Assembly: GCA_947489195.1 (NCBI GenBank)
Contig: CANLCT010000010.1
Span: 1-64,000, forward strand
Length of the DNA: 64,000 nucleotides
Direction: 5' to 3'
Source of the DNA: an uncultured Aquimarina sp.
GTDB taxonomy: Bacteria; Bacteroidota; Bacteroidia; Flavobacteriales; Flavobacteriaceae
A program made the position numbers and the translations under genes. The notes under the pieces are model-generated. The model was not told where the DNA came from. It saw nothing but the letters and a program-made list of their open reading frames with translations, and ran no database searches. This document shows positions 23,884 through 32,288 of this stretch, one piece after another. How positions within the stretch are numbered: the first letter of the stretch is position 1; the number at the start of each line of letters is the position of its first letter.

Positions 23884-24369
23884 ATGGGAGACAGAAAAGA
23901 CAATAAAGTGTTAAATTGGAGTGATGTTATCCGTTTTGCAAATCATGGGAATCCTGCTCCTGATCGCAGAGTTGAAAAAACCGAAGAAGAATGGAAAGTT
24001 TTATTAACACCAGAGCAGTTTAGAATTACACGTAAAGCAGGAACAGAAAGACCACACTCTGGGGCTTTGTGTAGTATATATGATGCAGGTAAATACAATT
24101 GCGTTTGCTGTAATACGCCATTATTTGATGCTACAATTAAATTCAATTCGGGTACAGGTTGGCCAAGTTTTTCGCAACCCATTAGAGAGAATGCAATTAA
24201 GTATATCAAGGATAGTTCTTTTGGAATGGTACGTGTAGAAGTGCAATGTAATACATGTGATGCCCACCAAGGACATGTTTTTCCAGATGGGCCAGAACCA
24301 AGCGGGTTAAGGTATTGTATAAACTCAGAATCGATGGTGCTTCAAAAGGAAGGAAAGGAGATTGAGTAA
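23884..24369 (+). CDS. msrB: Peptide-methionine (R)-S-oxide reductase MsrB
   Basis: A 161-aa cytoplasmic enzyme reducing the R form of methionine sulfoxide. Two CxxC pairs bind zinc (CVCCNTP and CNTCDAHQGH). The catalytic Cys is in GLRYCINSESM, the family's RYCxN motif. FNSGTGWPSF is also conserved. No second recycling Cys of the usual position (near 63 in E. coli numbering) is obvious. Its TAA overlaps the ATG of the next gene by one base. It is the first enzyme of the repair cluster with SelO, MsrA and glutaredoxins. Confidence 0.95.
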   Translation: MGDRKDNKVLNWSDVIRFANHGNPAPDRRVEKTEEEWKVLLTPEQFRITRKAGTERPHSGALCSIYDAGKYNCVCCNTPLFDATIKFNSGTGWPSFSQPIRENAIKYIKDSSFGMVRVEVQCNTCDAHQGHVFPDGPEPSGLRYCINSESMVLQKEGKEIE

Positions 24370-24881
24370 TGGATAAAATTCCACAAATAAAATTATATGG
24401 ATCTAACACTTGTCATAAAACACACTATTACCAAAGGCTGTTAGATGAAACAGGATTGTCATATGAATTTTTGGATGTTGTAGCCAATGAAGATCATGGA
24501 GAAGAACTACGGAATCTATATGAAAATCGAAAACTAAATTTCCCAACCATTACTATTGGTCAGAAAAAATTAAGGAATCCATTTAAAGAAGATATCGATA
24601 AATGGTTAAATAAATTAATAACCAGCAGATTGAATATAGAACATGATAAAGAACGCATGCAGTTTACATTACATATTAATGGAGAACTAGCAAAAGTAAC
24701 GTATTCTATTAAGGAAGAGAAAATGTATCTAAACCATTCTGAAGTACCTTACAATTTAAGAGGTCAAGGTATTGGAAAGATATTAGTAGAAAAAACCTTT
24801 GAGCAGCTTAATAAAGAGGATTATAAGGCTATAGCTGTATGTCCTTATATAAGAATTGTAGCGCAGCGAAGTGAAAAATGA
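24369..24881 (+). CDS. Glutaredoxin-GNAT fusion protein
   Basis: A 170-aa two-domain protein. Residues 1-80 are glutaredoxin-like (IKLYGSNTCHKTHYYQRLL, with a single active-site Cys in TCHK, and the cis-Pro segment NFPTITIG). Residues about 92-168 are an N-acetyltransferase of the small Gcn5-related type, with acetyl-CoA-loop sequence VPYNLRGQGIGKILVEK and AVCPYIR. The CxxH site, instead of CxxC, suggests a monothiol or binding role. Start overlaps msrB; the SelO gene follows by 31 bp. E. coli SelO AMPylates glutaredoxin, so this neighbour may be a substrate. The acetylated target is unknown. Confidence 0.8.
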   Translation: MDKIPQIKLYGSNTCHKTHYYQRLLDETGLSYEFLDVVANEDHGEELRNLYENRKLNFPTITIGQKKLRNPFKEDIDKWLNKLITSRLNIEHDKERMQFTLHINGELAKVTYSIKEEKMYLNHSEVPYNLRGQGIGKILVEKTFEQLNKEDYKAIAVCPYIRIVAQRSEK

Positions 24882-24912
24882 AGTTCAATAATAGAATATT
24901 AATACCGCATAC

Positions 24913-26490
24913 ATGATAAAGATGAAATTGAACGTAAATAGTATTGACCGATTTACCCAACAACTTCCTGCAGATAAGGATTTAGATAATAGCCGAAGAC
25001 AAGTAGAGGGAGCTTGTTTTTCATATGTAAATCCCAAATTACCGAAAAACCCTTCTTTACTTCATGTTTCGACAGCGATGTTAGAGAATTTAGGCCTTAA
25101 AGAAGAAGATGGACAACGTGCGGAGTTTCTTGATGTAATTTCGGGGAAAGTAATATTACCCGATACTAAACCTTATGCAATGTGTTATGGAGGACACCAA
25201 TTTGGCAATTGGGCTGGACAGTTAGGGGATGGAAGAGCCATTAATCTTACCGAGATAGAGCATAATAATAAAATATGGGCTTTACAATTAAAGGGATCAG
25301 GAGAAACTCCTTATTCACGTTCGGCAGATGGATTAGCAGTATTACGATCTTCAATTCGTGAGTATTTATGTAGTGAAGCAATGTACTATTTAGGTGTGCC
25401 AACTACTAGGGCTTTATCAATTGCCTTATCTGGTAGCAAGGTGTTAAGAGATGTTATGTATAATGGCAATCCTGCTTATGAGAAAGGAGCTATTGTATCT
25501 AGAGTTGCACCATCATTTCTTCGTTTTGGTAATTACGAAATTTTTGCATCACGAGGCGATAACGCAACATTGAAAACATTGGTAGATTACACCATAAATA
25601 ATCATTTTTCTTATTTAGGAGCACCTTCCAAAGAGGTATATCTAGATTTCCTGCGAGAAGTAGCAAAGAAAAGTATGGAAATGGTTATCCATTGGCAACG
25701 AGTAGGTTTTGTTCATGGCGTAATGAATACAGATAATATGTCTATTCTAGGTCTTACCATCGATTATGGACCATATGGATGGCTAGAAGGTTACGACCAT
25801 GATTGGACACCGAATACCACAGACAGTAGCCATAAAAGATACCGTTATGGCACCCAACCACAAATTGTATTTTGGAATCTATTACAATTGGCAAGGGCCC
25901 TTTATGGATTAATTGAAGAAGCTGCACCACTAGAGGAAATTTTAGAAGAATATCGTATTAATGTAAAAGTGGCTCATTTAGATATGATGAGGAATAAGCT
26001 GGGTCTAAACACTGAAACTGCTAATGATGAGAAGTTAGTTGAAGATTTAGAAAAAGTGTTGCAACTCACAGAAACAGATATGACTATTTTTTTTAGGAAT
26101 CTAGCCCATCTTAAAAAGCAACAATTCGATGATTGGTTTAGCATTGTTAAAGATGCTTTTTATAACCATAAAGAAGTATCTGGTTCCATAAAAGAAAACT
26201 GGATTAAATGGTTTAATGATTACGGAAAGCGTTTGTTAAAGGAGACCTTGACAGACGATGAAAGAAAAACAGCTATGAATACGGTTAACCCGAAATACGT
26301 ATTACGTAATTATATGGCACAGTCAGCAATAGATGCGGCAGATGATGGAGATTATACGGTATTAGGTGAACTTTTTGAACTTCTTAAAAAGCCTTATGAC
26401 GAACAGCCAGGTGCATTAAAATGGTTTGCTAAACGTCCTGAATGGGCTCGACATAAAGTAGGGTGTTCTATGCTTTCTTGTAGTTCATAA
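24913..26490 (+). CDS. selO: SelO/YdiU protein adenylyltransferase (AMPylase)
   Basis: A 525-aa pseudokinase-fold enzyme that transfers AMP to proteins involved in redox control. Family landmarks are YGGHQFGNWAGQLGDGRA near residue 95, LQLKGSGETPYSRSADGLAV, the FLRFGNYEIF segment, HGVMNTDNMSILGLTIDYGP with the catalytic-loop and metal-binding Asn/Asp, and the end VGCSMLSCSS, matching the C-terminal Cys motif of bacterial SelO. The length is close to the usual 480-530. ATG at 24922 (third codon on) is an equally good start. Placement between a glutaredoxin fusion and MsrA supports a redox role. Confidence 0.95.
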   Translation: MIKMKLNVNSIDRFTQQLPADKDLDNSRRQVEGACFSYVNPKLPKNPSLLHVSTAMLENLGLKEEDGQRAEFLDVISGKVILPDTKPYAMCYGGHQFGNWAGQLGDGRAINLTEIEHNNKIWALQLKGSGETPYSRSADGLAVLRSSIREYLCSEAMYYLGVPTTRALSIALSGSKVLRDVMYNGNPAYEKGAIVSRVAPSFLRFGNYEIFASRGDNATLKTLVDYTINNHFSYLGAPSKEVYLDFLREVAKKSMEMVIHWQRVGFVHGVMNTDNMSILGLTIDYGPYGWLEGYDHDWTPNTTDSSHKRYRYGTQPQIVFWNLLQLARALYGLIEEAAPLEEILEEYRINVKVAHLDMMRNKLGLNTETANDEKLVEDLEKVLQLTETDMTIFFRNLAHLKKQQFDDWFSIVKDAFYNHKEVSGSIKENWIKWFNDYGKRLLKETLTDDERKTAMNTVNPKYVLRNYMAQSAIDAADDGDYTVLGELFELLKKPYDEQPGALKWFAKRPEWARHKVGCSMLSCSS

Positions 26491-26523
26491 TAGTATAGCA
26501 CTGTAATTTTTTAAGATTAAATT

Positions 26524-26944
26524 ATGTTGTTGATAATTTTAATGAATTTAGAAGAAGGATATTCTGAAGGGATTTATAATGACAAGCGATATGGATTGAC
26601 AAAAACAACATTTAATACGATTTGCTGATAAGAATTTCGTATTAATATGCTGAATTATTTTTTACTAGTCTAAGGCAAAAAAATCAAGCGTAGCCTAAGT
26701 TACGGTTGCTTTTTTTAACGAAAGAATAGTGAAAAAGAAACGGCAGATATGCGAAATTTTTGTTAGTAAATCGTATAATAAAGGGAAATCAATAAAGTTT
26801 TACGCAGAAGAATTAGGAGGGACTGATTTTGTGAGTCTTAACTATTATGTTACCAAAACCAAAGAATTACTTAAGCCTTGCGAAATGCCAGAAAAAAAAG
26901 TAATCCATTTTTTAAACAATATAAAGCTCATTAAATCTGAGTAA
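26524..26944 (+). pseudogene. Small conserved gene of the msr cluster, split by a MITE
   Basis: The 5' part (26524-26615) encodes MLLIILMNLEEGYSEGIYND, KRYGLTKTTFN. The 3' part (26779-26944) encodes KGKSIKFYAEELGGTDFVSL followed by NYYVTKTKELLKPCEMPEKK. Removing 26616-26775 plus one copy of the flanking TAA rejoins them exactly in frame (...TTFNKGKS...), giving an 85-aa protein. A 71-codon frame starting at GTG 26729 inside the element still covers the 3' part and might be expressed. I do not know the function; similar small proteins accompany msr genes in Flavobacteriia as far as I recall. Confidence 0.85.
26616..26775. mobile_element. 160-bp miniature inverted-repeat element (MITE)
   Basis: Terminal inverted repeats of 27 bp (26616-26642 and 26749-26775) begin TACGATTT; 22 of 27 positions match. 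All five differences are G/A or T/C and would form G-U pairs in a plus-strand transcript. TAA flanks both sides (26613-26615 and 26776-26778), a 3-bp target duplication. There is no transposase inside (about 106 bp of interior), so it must have been moved in trans. It interrupts a small conserved gene. Confidence 0.85.
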
Positions 26945-27045
26945 AATAGCACAGTAAAGAGGATGAATATATAAATGAAAAAGAAGTATCTCTGCTTAAT
27001 TTTGCTTTGCAAATAAATTAAATAACTCGTATTAAAACGTATACT

Positions 27046-27546
27046 ATGAAAGATTTGAAGAAAGCATATATTGCAGGAGGCTGTTTTTGGGGTATGGAAG
27101 ATTTATTTAGGTCAAGACCTGGAATTGAAGATACAGAAGTCGGCTATCAGGGAGGAATAAATGAAAATCCAACTTATCAGAATCACCCAGGACATGCTGA
27201 GGGTATCGAATTAACCTACAACCCAAATGAAACATCATTTGAAGAAATTTTAGATTTCTTTTTTAGAATTCATAACCCAACAACTGTTGATCAGCAAGGA
27301 AATGATAGAGGTTCTAGTTATCGATCAGCAATTTTTTATCAAAACGAAGAAGAGAAATCCATAGCAATTGATATGATTTCATTAGTTAATGCTTCGGGTA
27401 AATGGGAAGGTGATGTAGTAACTACTTTAGAACCATTTTCTACATTCTGGAAAGCAGAAGAAAGTCACCAAGACTATTTGGTAAAACACCCTAATGGTTA
27501 TACCTGTCATTTTTTACGATTCGAAGAAAGTTTTATTTCAGAATAA
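27046..27546 (+). CDS. msrA: Peptide-methionine (S)-S-oxide reductase MsrA
   Basis: A 166-aa enzyme reducing the S form of methionine sulfoxide. The catalytic Cys is in [13 protein letters not shown] (about 11-23), followed by the family segments [13 protein letters not shown] and [14 protein letters not shown], and [19 protein letters not shown] Cys near the C-terminus (YTCHFLRF) could serve in recycling. With MsrB at the head of the cluster both stereoisomers are covered. The Grx-Grx-TrxR fusion 15-62 bp downstream is the likely electron source. Confidence 0.95.
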   Translation: MKDLKKAYIAGGCFWGMEDLFRSRPGIEDTEVGYQGGINENPTYQNHPGHAEGIELTYNPNETSFEEILDFFFRIHNPTTVDQQGNDRGSSYRSAIFYQNEEEKSIAIDMISLVNASGKWEGDVVTTLEPFSTFWKAEESHQDYLVKHPNGYTCHFLRFEESFISE

Positions 27547-27608
27547 AAAAGTAAAATAGATTGATATACTTCAAAGGGTTTAACTCAAAACTTGATAAAA
27601 AAATAAAA

Positions 27609-29018
27609 ATGAATACATTAAAATTATACGGAGCAGACTGGTGTCCAGATTGCCGAAGAGCTAAAGCATATTTAAAAGAAAGCAATATAGATTTTGAATT
27701 TGTAGATGTAGACTTAGATGAGAGTGCTACTCGTTTAGTAGAAAAAATTAATAAGGGGAAACGAATTATCCCTACGATAGATTTGAATGGAAAAACCTAT
27801 ACAAATCCTAGTAATACTACATTAGCAGATGCCTTAGGAATTAACGATGCCGGAGTAGTTCAACTTTTTGGAGCAGACTGGTGTCCAGATTGTCGCAGAG
27901 CAAAAAGCTATTTAGCAGATAATAACGTTAATTTTCAATTTATTGATGTAGATGAACACGACTGGGCAACGGCAAAAGTCGAGGAAATTAATAAAGGGAA
28001 ACGAATTATTCCGACAGTGTTGATCGATGGGAACCCCTATACAAACCCAGGTAACAACACGCTTAAGGAGCTACTAAGTATCGATGTTAAAAAAGAACAT
28101 AAAGTTTACGATACTATAATTATTGGAGGAGGTGCAGCAGGATTAACAACTTCAATTTATGCACAAAGAGATCGTTTTGATAGCTTAATATTAGAAAAGA
28201 AGACTATTGGTGGTAATGCTTTTTTAACTCAGAAAATTGAAAATTATCCAGGTTTTACTAATATCTCTGGTCCCGATTTAATGGATAAGATGGAAGAACA
28301 AGCTCTAACTTACGGGGCAACTATTAAAACAGGGATTGATGTAACTTCTATTGAAAAGAAAGACGGGAAGTTTTATGTAAAATCTACTCACGATACTTTC
28401 ATAGGACGAAGTGTAGTAGCTTCTACAGGTTCTACATATCGTAAATTAGGTATTGAAGGAGAAGAAGAATTAATAGGTTCGGGAGTACACTTTTGCGCAA
28501 CTTGTGATGGCGCTTTTTATAGAGATCGAGAAGTAGTTGTTATAGGAGGTGGTAACAGTGCATTAGAAGAAGGTATTTTTCTGTCTAGTTTTGTGAAGAA
28601 AGTTAAAATCGTTCATCGTTCAGAAGGGTTTACAGCCTCACCAACCTATGTAGAGAAGTTATCAGATATCGATACTATAGAAACTTTTATGAATAAGACT
28701 TCTGTTGCTTTTGTTGCTGACGATAAGGGAAATTTTAAAGGCCTAAAGGTAAAAGACAATAAAACCGGAAAAGAAGAATTAATAACAGGAGATGGTTCTT
28801 TCATTTTTATTGGGCTTATACCAAATACTACGCTTTTTAAAGATGTTATCGAATTAAATGAAAGAGGTTTCATCGTTACAAAAGGTTTAGCTGAAACTTC
28901 TTTAAAAGGAATTTATGCCGCGGGTGATTGTAGAGAAGGAGCCATTGCTCAAGTAGCTGCTGCCACGGGCGAAGGAGTACTGGCCAGTTATGGTATTAAA
29001 GATTATTTGAAAAAATAA
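27609..29018 (+). CDS. Fusion of two glutaredoxin domains with thioredoxin reductase
   Basis: A 469-aa protein; the ATG at 27609 (MNTLKLYGADWCPDC) is preferred to the upstream TTG, which would add 16 unrelated residues. Two near-identical redoxin domains (about 1-80 and 86-160) each carry GADWCPDCRRAK. The rest (about 163-469) is a low-molecular-weight thioredoxin reductase: FAD motif GGGAAGL, redox site CATCDGAFYRD, NADPH motif VIGGGNSALEEG, and the final YAAGDCREG. Reductase and two thiol carriers in one chain would form a self-contained NADPH-to-disulfide unit, probably feeding MsrA and MsrB. The closest familiar relatives are Grx-TrxR fusions. Confidence 0.92.
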   Translation: MNTLKLYGADWCPDCRRAKAYLKESNIDFEFVDVDLDESATRLVEKINKGKRIIPTIDLNGKTYTNPSNTTLADALGINDAGVVQLFGADWCPDCRRAKSYLADNNVNFQFIDVDEHDWATAKVEEINKGKRIIPTVLIDGNPYTNPGNNTLKELLSIDVKKEHKVYDTIIIGGGAAGLTTSIYAQRDRFDSLILEKKTIGGNAFLTQKIENYPGFTNISGPDLMDKMEEQALTYGATIKTGIDVTSIEKKDGKFYVKSTHDTFIGRSVVASTGSTYRKLGIEGEEELIGSGVHFCATCDGAFYRDREVVVIGGGNSALEEGIFLSSFVKKVKIVHRSEGFTASPTYVEKLSDIDTIETFMNKTSVAFVADDKGNFKGLKVKDNKTGKEELITGDGSFIFIGLIPNTTLFKDVIELNERGFIVTKGLAETSLKGIYAAGDCREGAIAQVAAATGEGVLASYGIKDYLKK

Positions 29019-29113
29019 GATGTTATTAAGTTATTCATTCGATGTCATTTAAGTCTAATATAGAATTCATTTCTAATTGAAAAAGAGTCCCTTTAATTAG
29101 ACTTTCTAAACCT

Positions 29114-29398
29114 TCAATATTTTTGTTTTGTCGATTTAAATGAAATAATTGCTAAAGGGGTATCACATTTGATGGTTTTAAAAGGATTTGTTTGTCCACA
29201 ATCTTTGCATTCACATCCTTTTTTAGCCGAATCAATAATTGTCAACAAATTTTTCATTTCTTTTTGATCGAGAATAATAGCGATGTCTCCAAGTTGTAAC
29301 TGAATCTTTTCAAAAGAAGTAGCATATTCATTTAAAGCATCCTTTAATAAGTAAGTGGTTCCAGTATTATTGTGATAAACGGGTTCTAAATAATTCAT
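29114..29398 (-). CDS. Conserved small protein with Cys pairs, divergent from flavodoxin
   Basis: A 94-aa protein of unknown function, with KKGCECKDCGQ near residues 63-73 (three closely spaced Cys) and another Cys in IKCDT. The N-terminal half is acidic and helical (LLKDALNEYATSFEKIQLQL). It diverges from the flavodoxin gene across 60 bp, so the two may share control. The Cys arrangement could hold a metal. I do not recognise a named family. Confidence 0.6.
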   Translation of the reverse strand: MNYLEPVYHNNTGTTYLLKDALNEYATSFEKIQLQLGDIAIILDQKEMKNLLTIIDSAKKGCECKDCGQTNPFKTIKCDTPLAIISFKSTKQKY

Positions 29399-29458
29399 AA
29401 AATAAATTTTATCAAATATATTGTTTATTTTTATTTAGAATAATTAAAAATAAATGTC

Positions 29459-30004
29459 ATGGAAAAAATAGGATTATTTTATGGTTCTGATACTGGAGTA
29501 ACAGATGATATTACTAAAGATTTTACATCATTATGGAATAGTGATGATTTGGAAGTTATGGAAATAGGTGATGCTAACCTTGAAAATTTTGAAAAATATA
29601 GGGTACTTATTTTGGGATTATCCACATGGTATGATGGGGATTTACAAAGTGACTGGGAAAACTTTTTTGATGATTTTAAAACAATTGATTTCACCAATAA
29701 AATAGTAGCTATTTACGGTCTTAGTGATCAAATCGGTTATGCCGAATATTTTGTTGATGGTATTGGCATTATAGCTAAAGTTGTTATTGAAAATGGCGGG
29801 AAAGTAATTGGTCATTGGCCTACAGATGGTTATCGCCATACTGATTCGGTAGCTTTTGTTGATGAAGATGAAACTATGTTTTACGGTTTAGCTTTGGATA
29901 ATGATAATGAGTCTCAATTAACGTATACACGTTTAAGTGCCTGGATAAATCAGGTAAAAGACGAATTAAGTAATTTATTAATTTCTGAACAAGTAACAAT
30001 CTAA
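29459..30004 (+). CDS. Flavodoxin, long-chain type
   Basis: A 181-aa FMN electron carrier. The phosphate-binding loop is FYGSDTGVTDDI (about 6-17), the isoalloxazine loop GLSTWYDGDLQSDW (about 53-66), and IYGLSDQIGYAEYFVDG (about 88-104) follows; an inserted segment in the last third marks the long-chain class. Flavodoxin replaces ferredoxin under iron limitation. The 3' end encodes one arm of an 18-bp inverted repeat. It diverges from the Cys-pair protein upstream. Confidence 0.92.
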   Translation: MEKIGLFYGSDTGVTDDITKDFTSLWNSDDLEVMEIGDANLENFEKYRVLILGLSTWYDGDLQSDWENFFDDFKTIDFTNKIVAIYGLSDQIGYAEYFVDGIGIIAKVVIENGGKVIGHWPTDGYRHTDSVAFVDEDETMFYGLALDNDNESQLTYTRLSAWINQVKDELSNLLISEQVTI

Positions 30005-30049
30005 TCATGCTATTTGTTCAGAAATTAATAATTATTTAAGTATACTTAA
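29975..30049 (+). repeat. 18-bp inverted repeat across the flavodoxin stop, then a 14-bp palindrome
   Basis: 29975-29992 and 30014-30031 are perfect inverted copies (18 bp; the left arm codes for the LLISEQ end of flavodoxin) around a 21-nt loop. Four bases later TTAAGTATACTTAA (30036-30049) is a perfect palindrome. The hairpin could end transcription or protect the mRNA, but it is not followed by a good T run. Confidence 0.7.
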
Positions 30050-30187
30050 GCCCCTCCCTTTTTATGTAAGCTTATGATAAAAAATGTATAAAACTTGTTT
30101 TTCATATTTTTATTTCTAAAAAAAATTAAGATTGATAATCTATGAAATTACAGGTTAAATTCTCATTAGAAAAACCATCTGATGCTG

Positions 30188-32113
30188 TTACGGTATCAAA
30201 CGAGTAATAGGCTTTGAAAAATTAAATACTTGTAGACTCACACTTGAAATCATTCCTCCTTCATCAGAAAAAGTTACGCTAATTTTATTTGATTTCTTTA
30301 GGTGTTTATAGGGTACAGGGATTTCAATAACTCCAAAAAATTGATCTCTATTTTTTTGATCATAGCCTTTCCAATCCTTAACCATTTTTATTTGTTTACC
30401 ATTTATCTCTATTGATGGATTTAACAATAAATCATGCCCTCTCCCTACTCCTAGTCTCAATATAGCTTCTCCTTGATTTCCTAATGATACTCCTTTTACT
30501 GTAAATTCAATCTTTTTATTAGCAACTATTGATTTTAAATAGCTTTCTGCATATATCTTTTGCTCTTCTGAAGTATTTGTTATTACTATTTCTTTACTTA
30601 AATGATACTCCAATATAACTGTAGCCTCTTTTTCTAACGTGATTATTTGAGGGTTAACTTGTTCACTTGTATCAAGAACAGGTACGCCTTTTTTATTGGC
30701 GTATAAATGCTTTACTAGCACAGCTCCGTCTAATGAATTTGCTTTTAGCTCTGGAATATTCAATTTTACGCTAACCGAATTATGCTCTAAATTACTCAAA
30801 ATAACGTAAGCTTTTTTCCCTTTAATATAAGCATCAATTAATAGATCCGGATCATTTGCGTAGGTATCCACTCTTGTCCCCTTTACGTTATTCCAAAGTT
30901 CAAAAAACTTTAAAAAATCGGTATATACCCATTGATCCCCCATTTCACCTTTTACCTCTTTATTTTGACGTAATAAACGATAACTATACTTATAATTTTC
31001 TGGATTTTGCCACCATTTTGCTTTTAAAATCATAAATGGAATGGCACTAATAATTTGATCTTGTCGTTCCATAAACTGCATCATCATTGACGAAAATGTT
31101 CTAACATTAAACCAATCACGTGGTTTATAATATTTCCCATTTAACGATCGACCTAACCATCCATATTCTGATATACTAAAGGGTTTTACTTTACCTAGTT
31201 TTATATAACTATACTGTTCTACCATATCCAAAATAGCTTCTGTATTACTTCCTTTTCGCTGTAACTCCTCTCCACTATCTGCTAAAAAATCATATAAGTG
31301 TAATGAAAAGAAATCCATGTCATTCCCTGCCTCATCAATAAAAAGCGCCCAATTATTTTTCCAATGATTAAAATTATTATCCTCATAAGCTGGATGAGCT
31401 GCCGAATACCCTCCTACTTTTACATCTGGATTAAGTGCTTTTATCCTTTTTGCTACAACCTTATGCATTTGTGTTATTTTCGCATTCGTTGTTCCTAATT
31501 TTCTTGATTTTACAAAAGGCTCATTTAACACCTCTACATATCTAGGTTTAGGCTTTCCGGTTTCTTTACCTTCACCAAAAAATTCTTTCAAATAAGTTGC
31601 ATAAAATGCAGCAACAGCATCGTAATCTTTATATGCCCAGGGTGCTGAAGTTGAGCAACATTTATTGGGTCTGGTAAGCTGACCCGAAGGGTACATTGGG
31701 GTGGGTTGCCCTCCAAAAATCATATTACTATAACGATCTTCAAAAACATGTGTACTTTTCTGTTTTGCATAATTACTTTTTGAAGCTTTTCCCTTTGATT
31801 TCAATATTTCTAAATCGGGCCAACCCTTTTTATTTGAATCTTCAGAAGATTGATCAAACTCCCAAACCATACTCCCATTATTCCTTCCTAAATACACATC
31901 ATACGCTTCCAAAAAATGTTTACGTTGTGTATCACTATCCCATTCATTATCGTCAATATCTCCGTGGAGTATTATAAATTTACTTCTATCAAATTCAGAT
32001 ACTCCATGCACAGCATGTTTTGTATTAAAGTTGACTTCAACTTGAATTGAATTTTGAGACTCAATTTGAGTCATCCACAAAAAAACGCCTATTATTAAAA
32101 TATAATATTTCAT
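30188..32113 (-). CDS. GH86-like beta-agarase/porphyranase
   Basis: Start set at the Met of MKYYILIIGVFLWMTQIESQ, which is a clean signal peptide; the longer frame adds 12 residues. Protein of 641 aa. The catalytic TIM-barrel region has HGVSEFDRSKFI, a RYVEVLNEPFVK segment with the likely acid/base Glu, and FSISEYGWLG with the likely nucleophile Glu, all in GH86-like order, then C-terminal beta domains. GH86 enzymes cut agarose or porphyran. It is followed on the same strand by nothing obvious and preceded by a GH117-like gene after a terminator. GH50 is a less likely alternative. Confidence 0.72.
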   Translation of the reverse strand: MKYYILIIGVFLWMTQIESQNSIQVEVNFNTKHAVHGVSEFDRSKFIILHGDIDDNEWDSDTQRKHFLEAYDVYLGRNNGSMVWEFDQSSEDSNKKGWPDLEILKSKGKASKSNYAKQKSTHVFEDRYSNMIFGGQPTPMYPSGQLTRPNKCCSTSAPWAYKDYDAVAAFYATYLKEFFGEGKETGKPKPRYVEVLNEPFVKSRKLGTTNAKITQMHKVVAKRIKALNPDVKVGGYSAAHPAYEDNNFNHWKNNWALFIDEAGNDMDFFSLHLYDFLADSGEELQRKGSNTEAILDMVEQYSYIKLGKVKPFSISEYGWLGRSLNGKYYKPRDWFNVRTFSSMMMQFMERQDQIISAIPFMILKAKWWQNPENYKYSYRLLRQNKEVKGEMGDQWVYTDFLKFFELWNNVKGTRVDTYANDPDLLIDAYIKGKKAYVILSNLEHNSVSVKLNIPELKANSLDGAVLVKHLYANKKGVPVLDTSEQVNPQIITLEKEATVILEYHLSKEIVITNTSEEQKIYAESYLKSIVANKKIEFTVKGVSLGNQGEAILRLGVGRGHDLLLNPSIEINGKQIKMVKDWKGYDQKNRDQFFGVIEIPVPYKHLKKSNKISVTFSDEGGMISSVSLQVFNFSKPITRLIP

Positions 32114-32237
32114 AACTAAATATATGTTTGCTTTTATAAAGTAACTCAATATATCTAGACTTACTTAATAACGGTATAACAAATACATATATTCCTTGTA
32201 CAGATTACTTTATAGGCTAACATATGGTATAAAAAAA

Positions 32238-32270
32238 GCCACCTCTAAATTAAATTAGAAGTGGCTTTTT
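32238..32270 (-). terminator. Terminator of the GH117-like gene
   Basis: GCCACCTCTAA (32238-32248) and TTAGAAGTGGC (32255-32265) form an 11-bp stem with one G-U pair and a 6-nt loop, with A runs on the left and T runs on the right, so it can work in both directions. It separates the two hydrolase genes. Confidence 0.8.
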
Positions 32271-32288
32271 TATTTAACTTTTTTTAGT

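Noticed and set aside
26729..26944. Intact 71-aa gene starting at GTG
   Set aside because: Its first 17 codons lie in the MITE terminal region and the rest is the 3' part of a split gene; annotated as a pseudogene instead.
30141..30206. 21-codon plus-strand ORF starting MKLQVKFSLEKPSDAV near the GH86 stop
   Set aside because: Too short, overlaps the end of the hydrolase gene, and shows no recognisable motif or promoter.
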